This document shows positions 1 through 13,043 of a stretch of 64,000 nt of DNA, in pieces. Each line of letters opens with the position of its first letter. Position 1 is the stretch's first letter. The notes under the pieces were generated by a model. It did no database searches, was not told the origin of the DNA, and saw nothing but the letters and a program-made list of their open reading frames with translations. The position numbers were made by a program, and so were the translations under genes. Origin of the DNA: Antennarius striatus (taxonomy: Eukaryota > Chordata > Actinopteri > Lophiiformes > Antennariidae); contig NC_090789.1 of assembly GCF_040054535.1 (NCBI RefSeq), forward strand, positions 6,056,697-6,120,696. Direction: 5' to 3'.

Positions 1-3000
1 ATTAAAATGGGGCAGTCAAAAGTCAAAAGGGTGAAATGGGACAGGATAAAAGTTATTGATCAGCATTCAACATACATAGGCTCAGTGGGTGAGATAACAC
101 ACACCTCACAAACATCAATGAAATGATTTGGAAATTACAATATTTGAATAAATACCTGCTTTCTGTCCTCATGCACTGACGACTACTTACATGTCACTTA
201 CTTAGAACTAGCAATGCACTAGTTTGAACAACATTGATTAAAATGTCACGTCTTTTTTTTTTCTAGAAATGAACGAAGACTTCTTCAGATATATTTGGTT
301 GATACTTTGGTACACAGAATGGCAGCTAGGTGTAAATCAACACTGTCAGTTTCAGTAGTTAAAGGGAAAAAAACTAAAGTTGATGGACAGGCAAAAGATT
401 CCACTTTACTGTCTCTCAGTTACTAATCGCCATCCTTCTCCCCCCCTCACCCTGCATATCCCCCTCCCTGCCTTTATAAATCTCTCAACTCTAGTCTCCA
501 CCTCTTCCTCCCTGTCTGAGATCGGAGGCAGCATATGTGTTGGCAGGTTAAATGACCTCTGTGATGTATGACTTAAACTCACGGCATCCATCAAGAGTGC
601 TTGCGTGTGCATATGTGTGTGTAAGTGTGTGTCTGAGTGTATGTGTGTGTAACCAAGAGAATAAGAGAGATGCCACTCATGAAGTGCAATTTCAAGTCAC
701 CTTCAGCCCAAACTTGTAGCCGACACACACTCAGCAGAGGCCTCTCTTCTCCTACCCATGAATCCATCCCTTCATGTCATGTTGGCTGGTGTATGTAGAT
801 GTACTGTATACATGAATGTGAATGAATGGTGTAATTACACTGGCCAGGATAACCCCAGTCTGTTGAACAGATACACTGATGAGAGATGCCCTCTGTGACC
901 CCAGCATACAGATGAGGTTGACCTCCTTAGAACTTGATGACGTTTTGATTAAAATCCAGTCAGTGAATTTTCCACAATGCCACTGACAAACAGACCAACT
1001 AATTTAGAAAGAACTGTTTTCAGGTGAAATCATAACCATCTAACAATAGGGTAATAAATATGATATGAATGTGTTATTGTTCAAATATGAACAGAATAAA
1101 AATATATTCACACTGATAATTCACGCTGATAATCTCAAACCGACCTTTAGATAAAACATCTGATAATGAACTAAATATCCAAAATCTATTTCTTAAAAGC
1201 TGAAACTACTTGATATTGTTAATACTGTATGTATATCATATTCAGTTCAGTGTCAAGTGTAGAATACAGAATGTCAAAACATGCAGGTCGTACAAATTGT
1301 TCCATTTTTTGTGCATTACTGCACTGAGGCAAATGATTTTACATGACTGGGATGCTTAAGCGTTTGACTCTTGTGTTGATATAAGGGCTTGTGACTCACT
1401 AGGAGGTTCCTGTGTGCTCAGCACAGAAACATTCTATACTTGAGGGAAATTAACCAACTGTCCCCACTCGGTCCTCGTGAGTAACTCGACTTACATGTGA
1501 GTATGTCCCGTGTGAATCAATCACCGGATTCTACTTGAAGAATTCAAGTCCAGGCACCAATAGTGTCGCAGAAACTGGATTTGTTTTTTCAGAAAGTCTG
1601 CAGCACATTCTTTGAAGGAGATGTTGTAAATTGTTTGGGTAAAGGTTTTCACAACAAGACCCCAAACAAGTTTTTCCAGCTCTGCTGCCCCAACAGTCCA
1701 TCACCACTGTGCTGACAAACAGCGGAGGTGACCTCTCCACGCAGTAATTACAGGAAGTCAAGAAGGAGCTGCTCCAGGCACATCCTCACACATAGCTCAC
1801 CTAGATGACTTTGTCCTTCAAAATTTGTTTGAATGGCCAATTTAAAAAAGTTTTTTTTTTAAAGAATTTTTGTCTGTCTGTCAAAGATCATCTTCAGTCG
1901 GAAGAGACGAAGAAGATACACACAAACATTTTTTTGTCTTGTAACTATTTGAAGTCTGAATATTTTTGAAGATTTTTCAACATTCATGCCAAACATAAGA
2001 ATTTTAAAAAGTATATATTTTTAATATCTTGATGAAAATAAAATTCTTTGTCATGATTGTTCCAGGCTATTCCTGAAACCAAATGGCAAAAGCAGAAACA
2101 TACTGTATATGCAAAGGAAAATACTGAAATAGAGCTTCGGTGTTTTAGTGGTAAATGACCAGTGTAATTCTCCATCCCTGTGAAGCTTAAAACATGAACC
2201 GATTAACTTGATTTCAGTGATCATCTTTTAGCACACAGGTGGACTATTCTGCATGAAAAATTTAAATAAATTACTTTTAATGTGTGGGTAATTATGTCTG
2301 CAGTTGGAAAGGTTAAAATCCTTTTTAAGCAACTGAATTCAAGCTGAATGCAACTATGCAAGCTATCAACAGCAGCTAAAGCTTTAGAGCTCATCCTCAG
2401 GTTTAATAGACTAACAGTGGGCAAAAAGAATAAGAAATAGGCAGTGCTGACAGGACTCCATCCAGATGTGGAGGAAAGTGACATCACGATAATGGACTGA
2501 CCTGAAATGAGCCTCAACGAAAGCCCGGTTAAAAACCTCACGAGTTTGTGTGATTTCATTCGGAGCAGGACTACTGCTTGTGCCATGTCAATACGAAATG
2601 TGATACGTTCTAATTGTGTAAAACGTTATCTCTGGTTGCGTCACCTGATGAATGAAAGGAGATTTTATTTAGCGTTGTTTTTGTCATATCTAGTTTTGGA
2701 ACTGAATATATATATCCCACATCATTTTCTTAAAACGCAAACTGCTAAATTTTAAGAAACCACAACTGACTGAGATTAAAATTGACACTTTTGATACTTG
2801 ACAGCCTTCATTTAACAAGACAATTAGGGGGAAAGAGAAGTAAGTGCAGCACCAATCCATGGGGGAGGCGGGAGGGCGAGAATAAGAAGAATCATGACAT
2901 CAAACATTGTTTAAAAAAAAAAAAAAGCACCACAGGACTACACAGAATCTGTAACATGCTTTTCCCCCCTTTCTTTTCAACAAGGTGATCGGCCTACCCC

Positions 3001-3390
3001 CTCGTTGTGATGAATATTTTTTGTGTTGTGTTTAGCAGCTTGTCTTTTGACTCTCTGATTCTCTAGCTAATTGTCTCAGCAGGGCAGCTGACCAAGATGG
3101 CTGCCCTGCCCTCTGGATCACTGCAACTATGCTCCACCAACAAAAGAGGAGTTGAGGAAAACACCAAGGAGAAATAAAATACTTCACCCATACATCTCCC
3201 CCGAGAAGTGCCAGATCTTTATTTCAGTCTTTTCTCTCTGTTTTTTCTGTCTCAGTGCCCACACAGTGAATGGAAAGCACACGACAATCTTTTTTTGTTG
3301 ACGTTCGATGGTGCGTGATAATGTGGTCATTATCATCGTTAAAGGAGCAGGCTGGCGCTCAGACAGGGTTTCATTGGAGGCCTTTTTAAA

Positions 3391-3464
3391 AGCACACGCG
3401 CACACACATGCACGCACGCACACTCACACACACACACACAGATACACACACACACACACACACT
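3391..3464. repeat. CA/CACG microsatellite
   Basis: Imperfect (CA)n with interspersed CACG and GATA units. It generates spurious His/Thr-rich and Cys/Val-rich open frames on the two strands. Confidence 0.95.
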
Positions 3465-3799
3465 TTCAGTGTGGGAAAAGAATTCATCTAAAGGAGGGAC
3501 AGCTGTTTGGGTGGCTCGTGAGGATGGCAAGATGGTCTACTGTAAAATCCACCAGTGCATTCGGCATATGCCTCAGGCTGCGGGGGAGAGAGGGGAGGCC
3601 GGCAGTGTGGGAGCCTGTGATTTTATCTCACCTCGTGGGAGGTGTGTAATACTGTGTGTGGCCTGACAAAATCATACCCAAATATATCCACACTAAAGCA
3701 ACTTTTCATGAGAATTTGTGGGTGTAATTCTGAGTTTAAAATTTTTTTATAGATAAAGGAATAAGCAAGGTGCCAGACAAACTATGAAAAAAAAAACTG

Positions 3800-3909
<110 letters not shown>

Positions 3910-3994
3910 TTCTACTTTATTATAGGTTTTAAATATGTTAGTTTACCAGTCAGCCAAAAAAAACCCCATGATATCTACACTCAGTCTACACTCA

Positions 3995-4109
<115 letters not shown>

Positions 4110-5929
4110 TAGTCTTCATTATGACTCCATGACATATGAGAAATAGCTGAAAACTGCTTCATCTTGCTGACTGTCAGTGACCAGCTGTGAATGGTGGGTC
4201 AGCAGGTTACGTGAGGGTGATGAATGGATGTAGGATATGATTAATCTTTCCATGTAAGATTTTGCTTCACTGGACTTCATTCGATGTGGTTGTTGAACAA
4301 GAGAGACGAAAACAAAGCAGGGGCTCATTTAATATAAAACAAATGAAGGGAATTTATTAATACCTGCTGCTTTATTACATTTGAAATTCAAATGAAAAGC
4401 TCCTTTCTACCCTGCTAATATATTAATTAGCCACGGATTGTTCGGGATTAATTCCAGGCCAGGTGTCAGCACATTGGTTAGCCATGCATGAGAGGATTAC
4501 CTTTTTACCTGTAGTCATCCCTCTCAGTGAGTTCAGTCTGAGATGAGCACAGGAAGAGGTGTTGCTTAAAGAGCCAACATTTGTTTTGTGTTGAATGAGA
4601 TGAAATTGATGAGGCAGTGGTGGTGTCCTCCCCTCCCTACCCCTGAGCTGACTGGAAACGCCCCAGGGACAGGATGGGATGGCCTGGGCCAACCTCTCAT
4701 TCATCAGCCTCTTCCTCTCCATCAGTAAAGAAACACCGGGACGTGGTGCTGAAATGAACTTTTCTGCCTGACAAACCGGGCAGGTGGGTCTAAACATACT
4801 AGAGTTGAACTCTTCCGTCCACTGGGAAATAAAAGCTTTGTCCAGTCAGTTTAGGGTTCTATGTTGAAGTACTAGTGTTGGTTATGACACAATGAGTTCC
4901 TTCATGCCCTTCAAACTTGAAAACATACAGGCAGGTCAATCTCGCGTTTGCATGAAAAATTGTTCATTGTTTAGAATTTTAAAGTCATGAAAAGGTTTTG
5001 AGTCACGTGACCCTGGAATACATGGAGCCAAGCACAGGTGTTTCAACCGGTTCCATTGTCATAGACGGGTTTTTTTTAAATGCCTAAAAAATTCTGACAA
5101 GCTTGTCCTTCATTTGCGCAAGGCGTTTGGAGAATGTCTGCAGGCATTTTGCACCACAGCATCTTATAGATTTCTGCTGTAAAAATGTGTCTCCTGTTAG
5201 TTTTTCATTATGCATACCGAATTAAATTAATGATCACTCAGTGAATTGGCTACTTTTAGAAATCTTTATAGCAAGATGATGTCAAACCTCCACCCTTCAG
5301 AAAAAAGGTTAGTTAATGATAGTTGTCATATTATGAATGTCGCACAGGTCAAGCAACAGTTTTGAGCTATATCTGATGTTTTAGGAGGTAGCCCAAAAAT
5401 CAAAGATCTGTTTCTTTTGTGCGACATGTTTCTTGTTAAATTTATCGCAAAAATATGTAAGAAAAAATATCAAATATCTTAATTGCGTAAAGTAACGCAC
5501 ACGGAAGGAGAGATGGTTCTCTTATAACTGAATTCACCCATGAAATTTAAATTTAACACGAATTTGTATCAGCTCAGTTTAATTGAACAGTATGACTGCG
5601 CTCCCAGTTGAAAAACTGTTAATTCTCATCCAAAAATTTTAAATGTGTGATTGCAATTTTACACGGTAGGGGTTTTGCATTTTGTCCCGTTTCAGAATTT
5701 CTAATCAATTCGAATGAACTGCTTCCTATATTTATATTCCTTACTAAATTATGACACTCACAATTCTAATACAGCACAACCAGTAGTTTGGAGTTAAAAG
5801 AGGCGCCACTGGTGTTATAGGAGCTGCCGGTGTCCACAAGTCAGGTTTTTTGATTAATGCCCAACTTGCAAGAGCTCACTTTTCAATTTTATGACCACCC
5901 CCCCTGCGCAAATGTTTACAGTCTGAAGC

Positions 5930-6081
5930 TGGTCTGTGATTGGTCGTCTGGCTCTCCGTGACAGATCAAAGTCACGAAGAAGAACCTAACTACTACTAAA
6001 GCAGAGAGGACGCGGAGACGCTCCGTATCCCCGAACGCGTAAAGACACACGCTTATCCGAAGATAATACACAGCACAAGCC
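5930..6081 (+). promoter_or_regulatory. Probable 5' UTR/proximal promoter of sp8
   Basis: The stretch just upstream of the sp8 ATG becomes more GC/CpG rich (several CG dinucleotides at 6008-6060) and has an inverted CCAAT motif (ATTGG) near 5939. The ATG lies in a good Kozak context (gccATGG). No TATA box is evident. The transcription start is not determinable from sequence alone. Confidence 0.35.
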
Positions 6082-6102
6082 ATGGCTGCTTCACTGTTAG
6101 GG
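6082..6102 (+). CDS. sp8: sp8 coding exon 1 (21 bp)
   Basis: ATG in Kozak context encoding MAASLLG, followed directly by a consensus donor (GTACGT at 6103). Phase-0 intron. The peptide matches the conserved first residues of Sp8/Sp9 proteins. Too short to appear as an open frame, so the longer frame opening inside the intron at 6645 is not the true start. Confidence 0.85.
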
Positions 6103-7940
6103 GTACGTTTACGTCTCAATTTATTTACTTGATTTTTAAGGAAACTGTCAAAGTTGTTACAATTTAAAAAAAAAAAAAAAAGAACTTCTATAGGGTTCAT
6201 TCAAAATGTCTACAGGGAACACTTCATACTTGTATGTAATTTTCTCCGTCGCATGTTTTCGCTCCGAAAGTGTCCGTAGGATAAAATAAAAATCTTATAT
6301 AATAATTGCATATAATTGCAATTAAATCTTCATTTAAGTGGAAGGAATGTGTGTATTTGATTTTAGGATGCCTCTATTTGTGCTGTGATTCATCCAACAA
6401 CGAGATCTTCACAGCATGAAAAAGTTTACCTGTTTAAAATATTTTGATACACACCCCGTCGTCTGTTAATGATCCAAATCAGAGGCGTCTCCTTTGTGAT
6501 GCGTGACCCTTATTACATTTAGGAAAACAGAGTTTGGATGTGTTTTTGTGTTTTTGCGCCGATGTGTCAAAAACACAATCCTTTAGTTTTAGCGCGCGTT
6601 TTTACGCGCGTCATGGTAAGACATGACTCTATTGACGGGCCTCAATGTTTGAATGTTCCCCACAGGAGGAGCCTCGGCTCGGCAGCACTCCGCTCGCTAT
6701 GCTGGCAGCCACCTGCAGCAGAATAGGCGACTCCAGCCCGTCATGCTCCCCTGCTCTTTCCGATGGAGCACCGGGACTCGTCAAGGGGTTTCATCCGTGG
6801 ATGGGAGGCGCCCCAGGTGTCGGAAACTTGGGTCCGTGCATCACTTCACTCGGAGCCCCCTCTGGGGACTCCAGGAGTAGCGGGACCGGGTTGACGGAGA
6901 TCTCCAGTGCTTTCTCACTAACTTCAACCAACTCTTCCTTTGGAAATGATTATTCGATGCACCAGACCCCCGTGCCTTTGGACAACAGTGTCCCGGATCC
7001 AGCGCGCACACAGAGGTCAGTGTTTCTGACGAAATTCCCCTCCTCGATGGAAAGCATAGCTGGGATTTATCCGAGGATGCACACACACCCCTACGAATCG
7101 TGGTTCAAGCCCGTGGGGGATGTCAATAACAGCTCCTCTGCTTGGTGGGACATGGGAACTAATTGGGTTGACACGCAGAGCCCGGGCGGGTTACCTTCCC
7201 CCCTGGGCGGCTACAGCACTGACTACAGCCCCACCTTCAGCCCCGGTGCCTCTCAGCACCTGCTCCCATCCGCACAACACCTGTTTGACGGCTTTAGGCC
7301 ACCTGTCTCGGCTCCATACACCGAACCCGCGACGACAGGGATACCCGCGATGACAGGAAATCCCGTCATTTCTCTGCCCGCGTCGTCCCGCTCCTCGTCG
7401 CGGCGCTACTCCGGCAGAGCCACATGCGACTGTCCGAACTGCCACGAAGCGGAAAGCCTTGGCCAGGGCGGGTCGAGCCCACGGCGGAGAGGCTTGCACA
7501 ACTGCCACATCCCGGGTTGTGGGAAAGTTTACGGCAAGACGTCTCACCTGAAGGCGCACCTGCGCTGGCACACTGGAGAAAGACCGTTTGTCTGCAACTG
7601 GCTCTTCTGTGGGAAACGCTTTACGCGCTCCGACGAGCTGCAGCGCCATCTGCGCACACACACCGGGGAGAAACGATTCGAGTGTTCCGTTTGCCACAAA
7701 CGATTCATGCGCTCTGATCACCTCAGCAAACACGCCAGGACGCACAACGCAGACGGATCAGAGGAGGGAGGAGAAGTGGGACTCGGTAAAGGGAGCAGCG
7801 ACACGGACAACAGTCTGTCCGGGAGTCCGAGCCAGTCTCCGGTGGGACATGTGCGTGACGCAGCCCACAGCACCAAGGACCTGAGTGCGGGGGAATCTTT
7901 TGCAAAGATAAACACAAACAAAGTAACACGTGGAGTTTGA
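6082..7940 (+). CDS. sp8: Sp8-type zinc-finger transcription factor (two coding exons)
   Basis: Nuclear DNA-binding protein of the Sp/KLF family that binds GC/GT boxes. Sp8 acts in limb/fin outgrowth and neural patterning (family knowledge). The CDS joins 6082-6102 to 6666-7940, giving 431 residues. Visible parts in order: N-terminal SP box ([11 protein letters not shown], residues 14-24); Ser/Pro/Gly-rich activation region; Buttonhead box CDCPNC at 261-266; three C2H2 fingers at 287-309, 317-339 and 347-367 with TGE(R/K) linkers; short acidic, Ser-rich tail. Finger contact residues ([24 protein letters not shown]) are the Sp type. The start MAASLLG followed by EEPRLG matches the Sp8/Sp9 N-terminus. 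The adjacent convergent integrin beta-8 gene favours Sp8 over Sp9. Teleosts keep sp8a and sp8b, and I cannot tell which this is. The protein is shorter than I recall for mammalian Sp8 and lacks long Ala/Gly runs. Confidence 0.88.
6666..7940 (+). CDS. sp8: sp8 coding exon 2
   Basis: Acceptor CCCCACAG ends at 6665. The exon opens in phase 0 with [17 protein letters not shown] and runs to TGA at 7938-7940. It carries the SP box, activation region, Buttonhead box and all three zinc fingers. It is CpG-rich between about 7100 and 7700. Confidence 0.92.
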   Translation, partial: EEPRLGSTPLAMLAATCSRIGDSSPSCSPALSDGAPGLVKGFHPWMGGAPGVGNLGPCITSLGAPSGDSRSSGTGLTEISSAFSLTSTNSSFGNDYSMHQTPVPLDNSVPDPARTQRSVFLTKFPSSMESIAGIYPRMHTHPYESWFKPVGDVNNSSSAWWDMGTNWVDTQSPGGLPSPLGGYSTDYSPTFSPGASQHLLPSAQHLFDGFRPPVSAPYTEPATTGIPAMTGNPVISLPASSRSSSRRYSGRATCDCPNCHEAESLGQGGSSPRRRGLHNCHIPGCGKVYGKTSHLKAHLRWHTGERPFVCNWLFCGKRFTRSDELQRHLRTHTGEKRFECSVCHKRFMRSDHLSKHARTHNADGSEEGGEVGLGKGSSDTDNSLSGSPSQSPVGHVRDAAHSTKDLSAGESFAKINTNKVTRGV

Positions 7941-8927
7941 TTACACTGCACCAGCCTGCAAGGAGTGTTTTCTTTCTTTCTCTGACACTCACAAATGGCA
8001 CTTTATAAACTTAAGCTGTGAATCAACAACGTGTCCTTACCTCATCTGTTTGCAGCCTTCTTTTTATGTATTTTTTTTTAATCTTCCGTTTCTCAAACAA
8101 CCGTTTTAAACATGTTAAATGCGCGTAATTTATTCATACACCTTTTATTTCATAGCCTTTTAGGTCTGTGAGCTTCTTGTTGACATGAGTCTAAATTTAA
8201 TGCATGGGTAAATAATTTTAGATTAGAATGGTTTAATATGTGTTTGTTTAAATTGTTAATATCTAACTTTAGGTCGTCTTGCCACAGTTATAAGTTGCGT
8301 AAATATATCAGGGCAAGTTCTGGATATATTTTATTCCTTGTTTGACCTTTTGATCAGGGGCATTGTTAAGAGCTATTGGGACACAGGTATCCATTAACCT
8401 TGTTATTTCTTGAATGCCTGCTGTGTGTACGAAATGTGTTGTAGTTTTAATTTCTGGTAAAAGGTAATGTGGAAATATTAGTCAATATGAAAAGACAACA
8501 GTTTTTACGATGTATAAGTTCTGTCATGAGTTAGTTAGTTTTATGAGCATTAAATTGCTTTAAATTGTTGCTTTAACATTGTGAATTAAAAACCCCCCAA
8601 CTAAAACAATGATCTTTCCTAATTGTGACTGACCTAAATAAGTCAACTGCATTAAGGGCGTATTCAAATTTGAACTTGCATTTTTACTGAAGCCCAGCAG
8701 ATCAACTGCAACCCAGTTGCATCACAGCAGTTCTTGTATTTAATCATTTAGACCTGGAAAATACCACTGACGACTAGAATTATTCAGTGTTTTTATCAGA
8801 CATCTGAAATGTATATTTGAGTGTGTTTTCAATATTGACGGTTATGATTTGCTTTGCAATAATTTATTTTGGTGCAAACCTACTTTTGCATCAGAACATT
8901 AATTGTTATTACAGACATGTACCATTA

Positions 8928-8945
8928 AATAAAATAAAATAAATC
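8928..8945 (+). terminator. Candidate sp8 polyadenylation signals
   Basis: Overlapping AATAAA hexamers about 990 bp after the sp8 stop codon. They are the first clear cluster of consensus hexamers on the + strand after the gene. Use is inferred, not shown. Confidence 0.35.
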
Positions 8946-10523
8946 AAAATTTCAATCAGTTCTACTTAATGTTATAGCAGACTTTAGGAAAACATTTTCC
9001 TGATCAGGGTTTGGAATAATTATCCATCTGCTTTGAAGTAAAAAAGATCATAAACTATATTAACACAATTGTTGAAACTTGCTTATTGTTTCAAATAATT
9101 AGAATTACAATTGATGGATTGATTGTGTGGGTCGCTTTGGATGAGAGTGTATACTAAATGACTAGATGTACTGTAAATGTATAGAATGATCAGAAACAGT
9201 CACCCTTTAGTGCATCTCCACCTAGTGTTCAGTCCACACAGTCAGTCGCTTCCTGGACCGCAAGGGTCGGTCACATTTTCATCATTTTGTACATTTTGTT
9301 GTATCAGAATATCAGAAGATATATAAACACATACTGTATATAAAAAGAAACCCCTAAACAAACAAAAAGCTTTGCCTCATTGACAAACAAAAAGTGAGTT
9401 GACAAAAAGACTTAATCCATTAAAATTTGGGTTGATAATAGATTCCCTCATTTGAGGCTGCCATAGAAATAATAATTGAGTTTTTAAAAAAATATATTCA
9501 ATGGCACTAACACACACAAGGCCTGTCGCTTTTAATTCAAATAACAAAAAAGACCTGCTGGTACAGAAATACTGAAGAGGACTCCAAAAATCATGAAAAA
9601 GAAGACAAAATATTCATGCCCACACAACTAGTCACATTTAATGACAGCAAAAATGAAAAAGTGCTGCTGTTACCCGAAACTCGGTGTCCGGTTAGATGAG
9701 ATGATTATTAATTTATTGCTGAGTTATCTCTTGATTAGAGACTGAGATCATGCTTTATGATGCACAATCAACATAAATTAAAAAAAATCACAATAAATAA
9801 TCATTAGTGTTTCTGACTCAGTGAAATAGAGCAGGTATTGCTGTAAACAATATTGCATTAAATACGAATAACAAAGAGGAACAGGATTAGCCAAGTAGAA
9901 GTCTTACAAGGTGACATGCAACTGTCATTATGAGGGGTGTATTTTTTTTCAACTTAGGGACATGTACAGGCGTGACGATACAGTTTCTTGTTAGTTGTTA
10001 GCATTTTTTAAAAAGTTAACTTTCAGCCATGGGTTTTTCCAGTGTAGTGGATTTGATACATCATGTTCAAATGCATGCCTACATGCTTTTTAATGCCAAA
10101 CAGAGAGCGAACTATTTCACACTGACCAGTACATCTCTTGTGCTTCTCTTAGTTTTCAGTAGTATAATGCAAAAAATAGTCCTAGTTCAAGTCTAACCAC
10201 ATCAGATGAAACTATGCATTCACTTATTGTGATGAAAAATGACATAAAAGAAAATTTGCAATTTGCAATGCAGTTGATTGGTTAACAAAAATTGAATATT
10301 ATAAAAAAAACAACACAAAAAACTCCCTCAAATTGTAGAAATAAAAGTTATTGGCTTATAGGTGATCCAATAATGCAAGGAAATATTGTGTAGCTAAGGA
10401 GAAAAATGTCTTGGCAATATTAAACCACTAGGGGGCAGACAAACACAGAAAGATAGCACGGTTGGAATCACATGGCCACACAACCAAAAACATGTAGTGT
10501 TTTACTATAAAATCATAAATAGA

Positions 10524-10554
10524 ACACAGACACACAGACACACAGACACACAGA

Positions 10555-10641
<87 letters not shown>
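10524..10641. repeat. (CA)n microsatellite
   Basis: CAGACA units followed by more than 40 uninterrupted CA repeats, about 310 bp past the itgb8 stop and probably within its 3' UTR or just beyond. Confidence 0.95.
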
Positions 10642-10642
<1 letters not shown>

Positions 10643-10952
10643 TAAATTATTTGCTGCATGGCTAAAACATGAGGAGTGATGACCCTTGACCCTGTAGAAT
10701 AAGAGGCCACCTTAAAAAAGGAGGAGAGAGACTTGTGCTGTTTCATTTCAATTTCCAGGATACTGGCCTCATTCGTCACTGACAGTCAGTTGATTCATAA
10801 ATCTGATCCGATGGAGGCTTCATAGTTAGGTTGACTATTATTGTATCCTTGTTTCAAGGGTTATGAAAGTTATGAGACAAGAAAGAAGCCTTAAGTCATT
10901 TCTCCCTTAAAAGGTCTCTGGCTTCCATCTGAACTTGACCTTTGAACTCTGC

Positions 10953-11081
10953 CTAGTAGAGCCAGGGGTCACCAAGGGGCAACTTGGGGACCTGCACATG
11001 CATCTCCAGAGGGCGGTCAGGTGGACGATCCCTCCTGTAGGTAACTGTCTTCTCATTGGTTGTGGGGATGTATGACAGGTC
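10953..11081 (-). CDS. itgb8: itgb8 exon 16: cytoplasmic tail and stop
   Basis: Encodes DLSYIPTTNEKTVTYRRDRP and a short C-terminus ending GDPWLY before TAG at 10955-10953. No NPxY motifs, in line with the divergent beta-8 tail that does not bind talin in the usual way. Confidence 0.85.
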   Translation of the reverse strand, partial: DLSYIPTTNEKTVTYRRDRPPDRPLEMHVQVPKLPLGDPWLY

Positions 11082-12970
11082 CTAAAAGATGACAGAAAAA
11101 TACACACAGAAAATGATCGTTACAATTCCTGTTTAAAATGTGTCACTAAAGCTGAGATTACACAAAAAATGTTAAATAATATCAAGAGTTCCTTTTAGGT
11201 GGATTTCATGAAATGAATAAAGTTTCAGCTTCAGATAAAGTAGAAAAGTATACTTCATGGGATATAAAAATTTAACCTAAGGTCACTAATAAGAAAAAGA
11301 CAAATGTGTTGGAGCAATGCAGTAAATAGTAGAATACTTAAGATAATAAAGAGATGTATCAGATGTGACACAAAATATAATCTGCAGCATCATTATGATG
11401 ATCTTGAGGATGTGAAGAAATAAATGAAGGTATTAAAAAACAACTTGTAGGCATAAATCTTTCTGGAAAATCCTAAATGCTAAAATCAATAACTTCTTCT
11501 TCCTCCAAAGATGCTTTGCATGATTACAACTTTCCAAATCACTATGTGGTAGAGACAGTGAGCTGGGAATTCAGCTATTTGTACACATAAATAAATATAT
11601 ACAAAAAAAATTAAAAAATAAAAAGCGTTGTGTATACATCAGCCTCGAATTAAAACCCTGGTCTGGAAACGGTCTCTTCCAACACATTTGACGAACCTTT
11701 CCAGTGCAGTGGTATCCTCCACCTTCAGCAGCGCCCCCTGGCGACCGGCCTCTCTTCTGCAGCAGCAGACGGGACACAGCTACAACCACCAGGCCAGATA
11801 GAACAGTCAGAGCGCAAACACTGAGGAATGTTCCTACCAACCGGGTGCTGCTGGCACACTCTGTGGACAGAAACATAAGGGTTCACTGTGGTAAAAGTCT
11901 TCAGTACAACAGGGAATACATCCAAAAAGACAGACCTGCAGCATCAACCACTACTTGCTTATTTATATTCAACTAAACACCGTATAAGCAAGTAGAAAGA
12001 CACACAGATGCAGCTGCAGGAGGTTCCTCATGACTCTATTTGTGCAAAGTTTAAAATGTCACAAAGATAGAAATACAAGGACAGCAGTGGTGAAATAAGT
12101 AATCTTTTCTTTTAAAACCAAAACAAAATGATAATAATATTAAAGGAGAAGTCCTTCATGTAAAATCATAATGAAGTAAAAGTAAATACTAAGCAACATG
12201 TATGTTTGTTATTCAGAAAAGAACCCGGTGGGTGGTTTCTTATTAAAAATCACTTCATTAAGAAAGATAATTCTACATCATTTGTACAAATGATACTAGA
12301 CATAGTGGGTAGCACTGCTGCCAGACAGTAAGACAGGTTTGGGTTCCAATTTAATACCTGTGTGGACTTTGCATATCCTCCAGGGTCCTCAGACAGTCCA
12401 AAAACATTCCATACAGATGAATTGGTGACTCTAAATTGTCCAACTGTGTGAATATGAGTGAGACTGGCTGTTTGTGTTTCAATGTGTTGCCCCTGCAAGG
12501 AAGTGGAGACTTGTCCACGGTGGATTTGATGGATGGATGGATGGATGGATGGATTAATTGATTGATTGATTGATGGATGGAAGGCTAGATTGTAAAATGC
12601 CTTAAAAATAATGCCTAAGTAAAATCAGGTCCCACACCTTGGTCAGTAGCAGCTGTGCCAGTGATGCTGAACAGTCAGCTGGTTGTGTATCAGCTGGGCT
12701 GCGTGTGTGGGTGACCCCGCTCTTCACTCAACACAAAGAGCTCAAAGAAGGCTCTGACATTTTGTAATAGGGTTACCATGGAGACCTGGCTCCTAGTCCA
12801 TGAAGGAGGAGTGGGTGGAAACAGGAAGAGAATGTCCCATTGGGTGGGGGGGGGGGGTGAGAAGGAGAGGGGAAAATCTGGAGGGGGCGGGAGGGGGGGG
12901 TACAATGAGGAGTGCTGTTCCAAAAATCAGAGGTGGGATGAACTCTAACACTTAAATTATATAATTATGT

Positions 12971-13043
<73 letters not shown>

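Larger units (their letters stand above)
7941..10952. other. Intergenic/3' UTR space between convergent sp8 and itgb8
   Basis: Three kilobases separating the two stop codons. The left part should be sp8 3' UTR (clustered AATAAA at 8928-8945). The right part should be itgb8 3' UTR (the strand is AT-rich and a CA array sits at 10524-10641). No further gene is seen. Confidence 0.6.

Noticed and set aside
6645..6665. In-frame ATG just upstream of sp8 exon 2
   Set aside because: It lies in the intron. The segment to 6665 ends in a splice acceptor, and the conserved start MAASLLG is found at 6082 with a matching phase-0 donor.
7191..7745. 184-codon open frame on the - strand of sp8 exon 2
   Set aside because: It is antisense to the zinc-finger coding exon, Arg-rich from high GC, and has no family features.
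10428..10779. Cys-Val and His-Thr repeat frames across CA arrays (also at 13, 16.6, 20.2, 25, 33.8, 37.7 and 40.5 kb)
   Set aside because: Dinucleotide repeat artefacts with no splice or start context.
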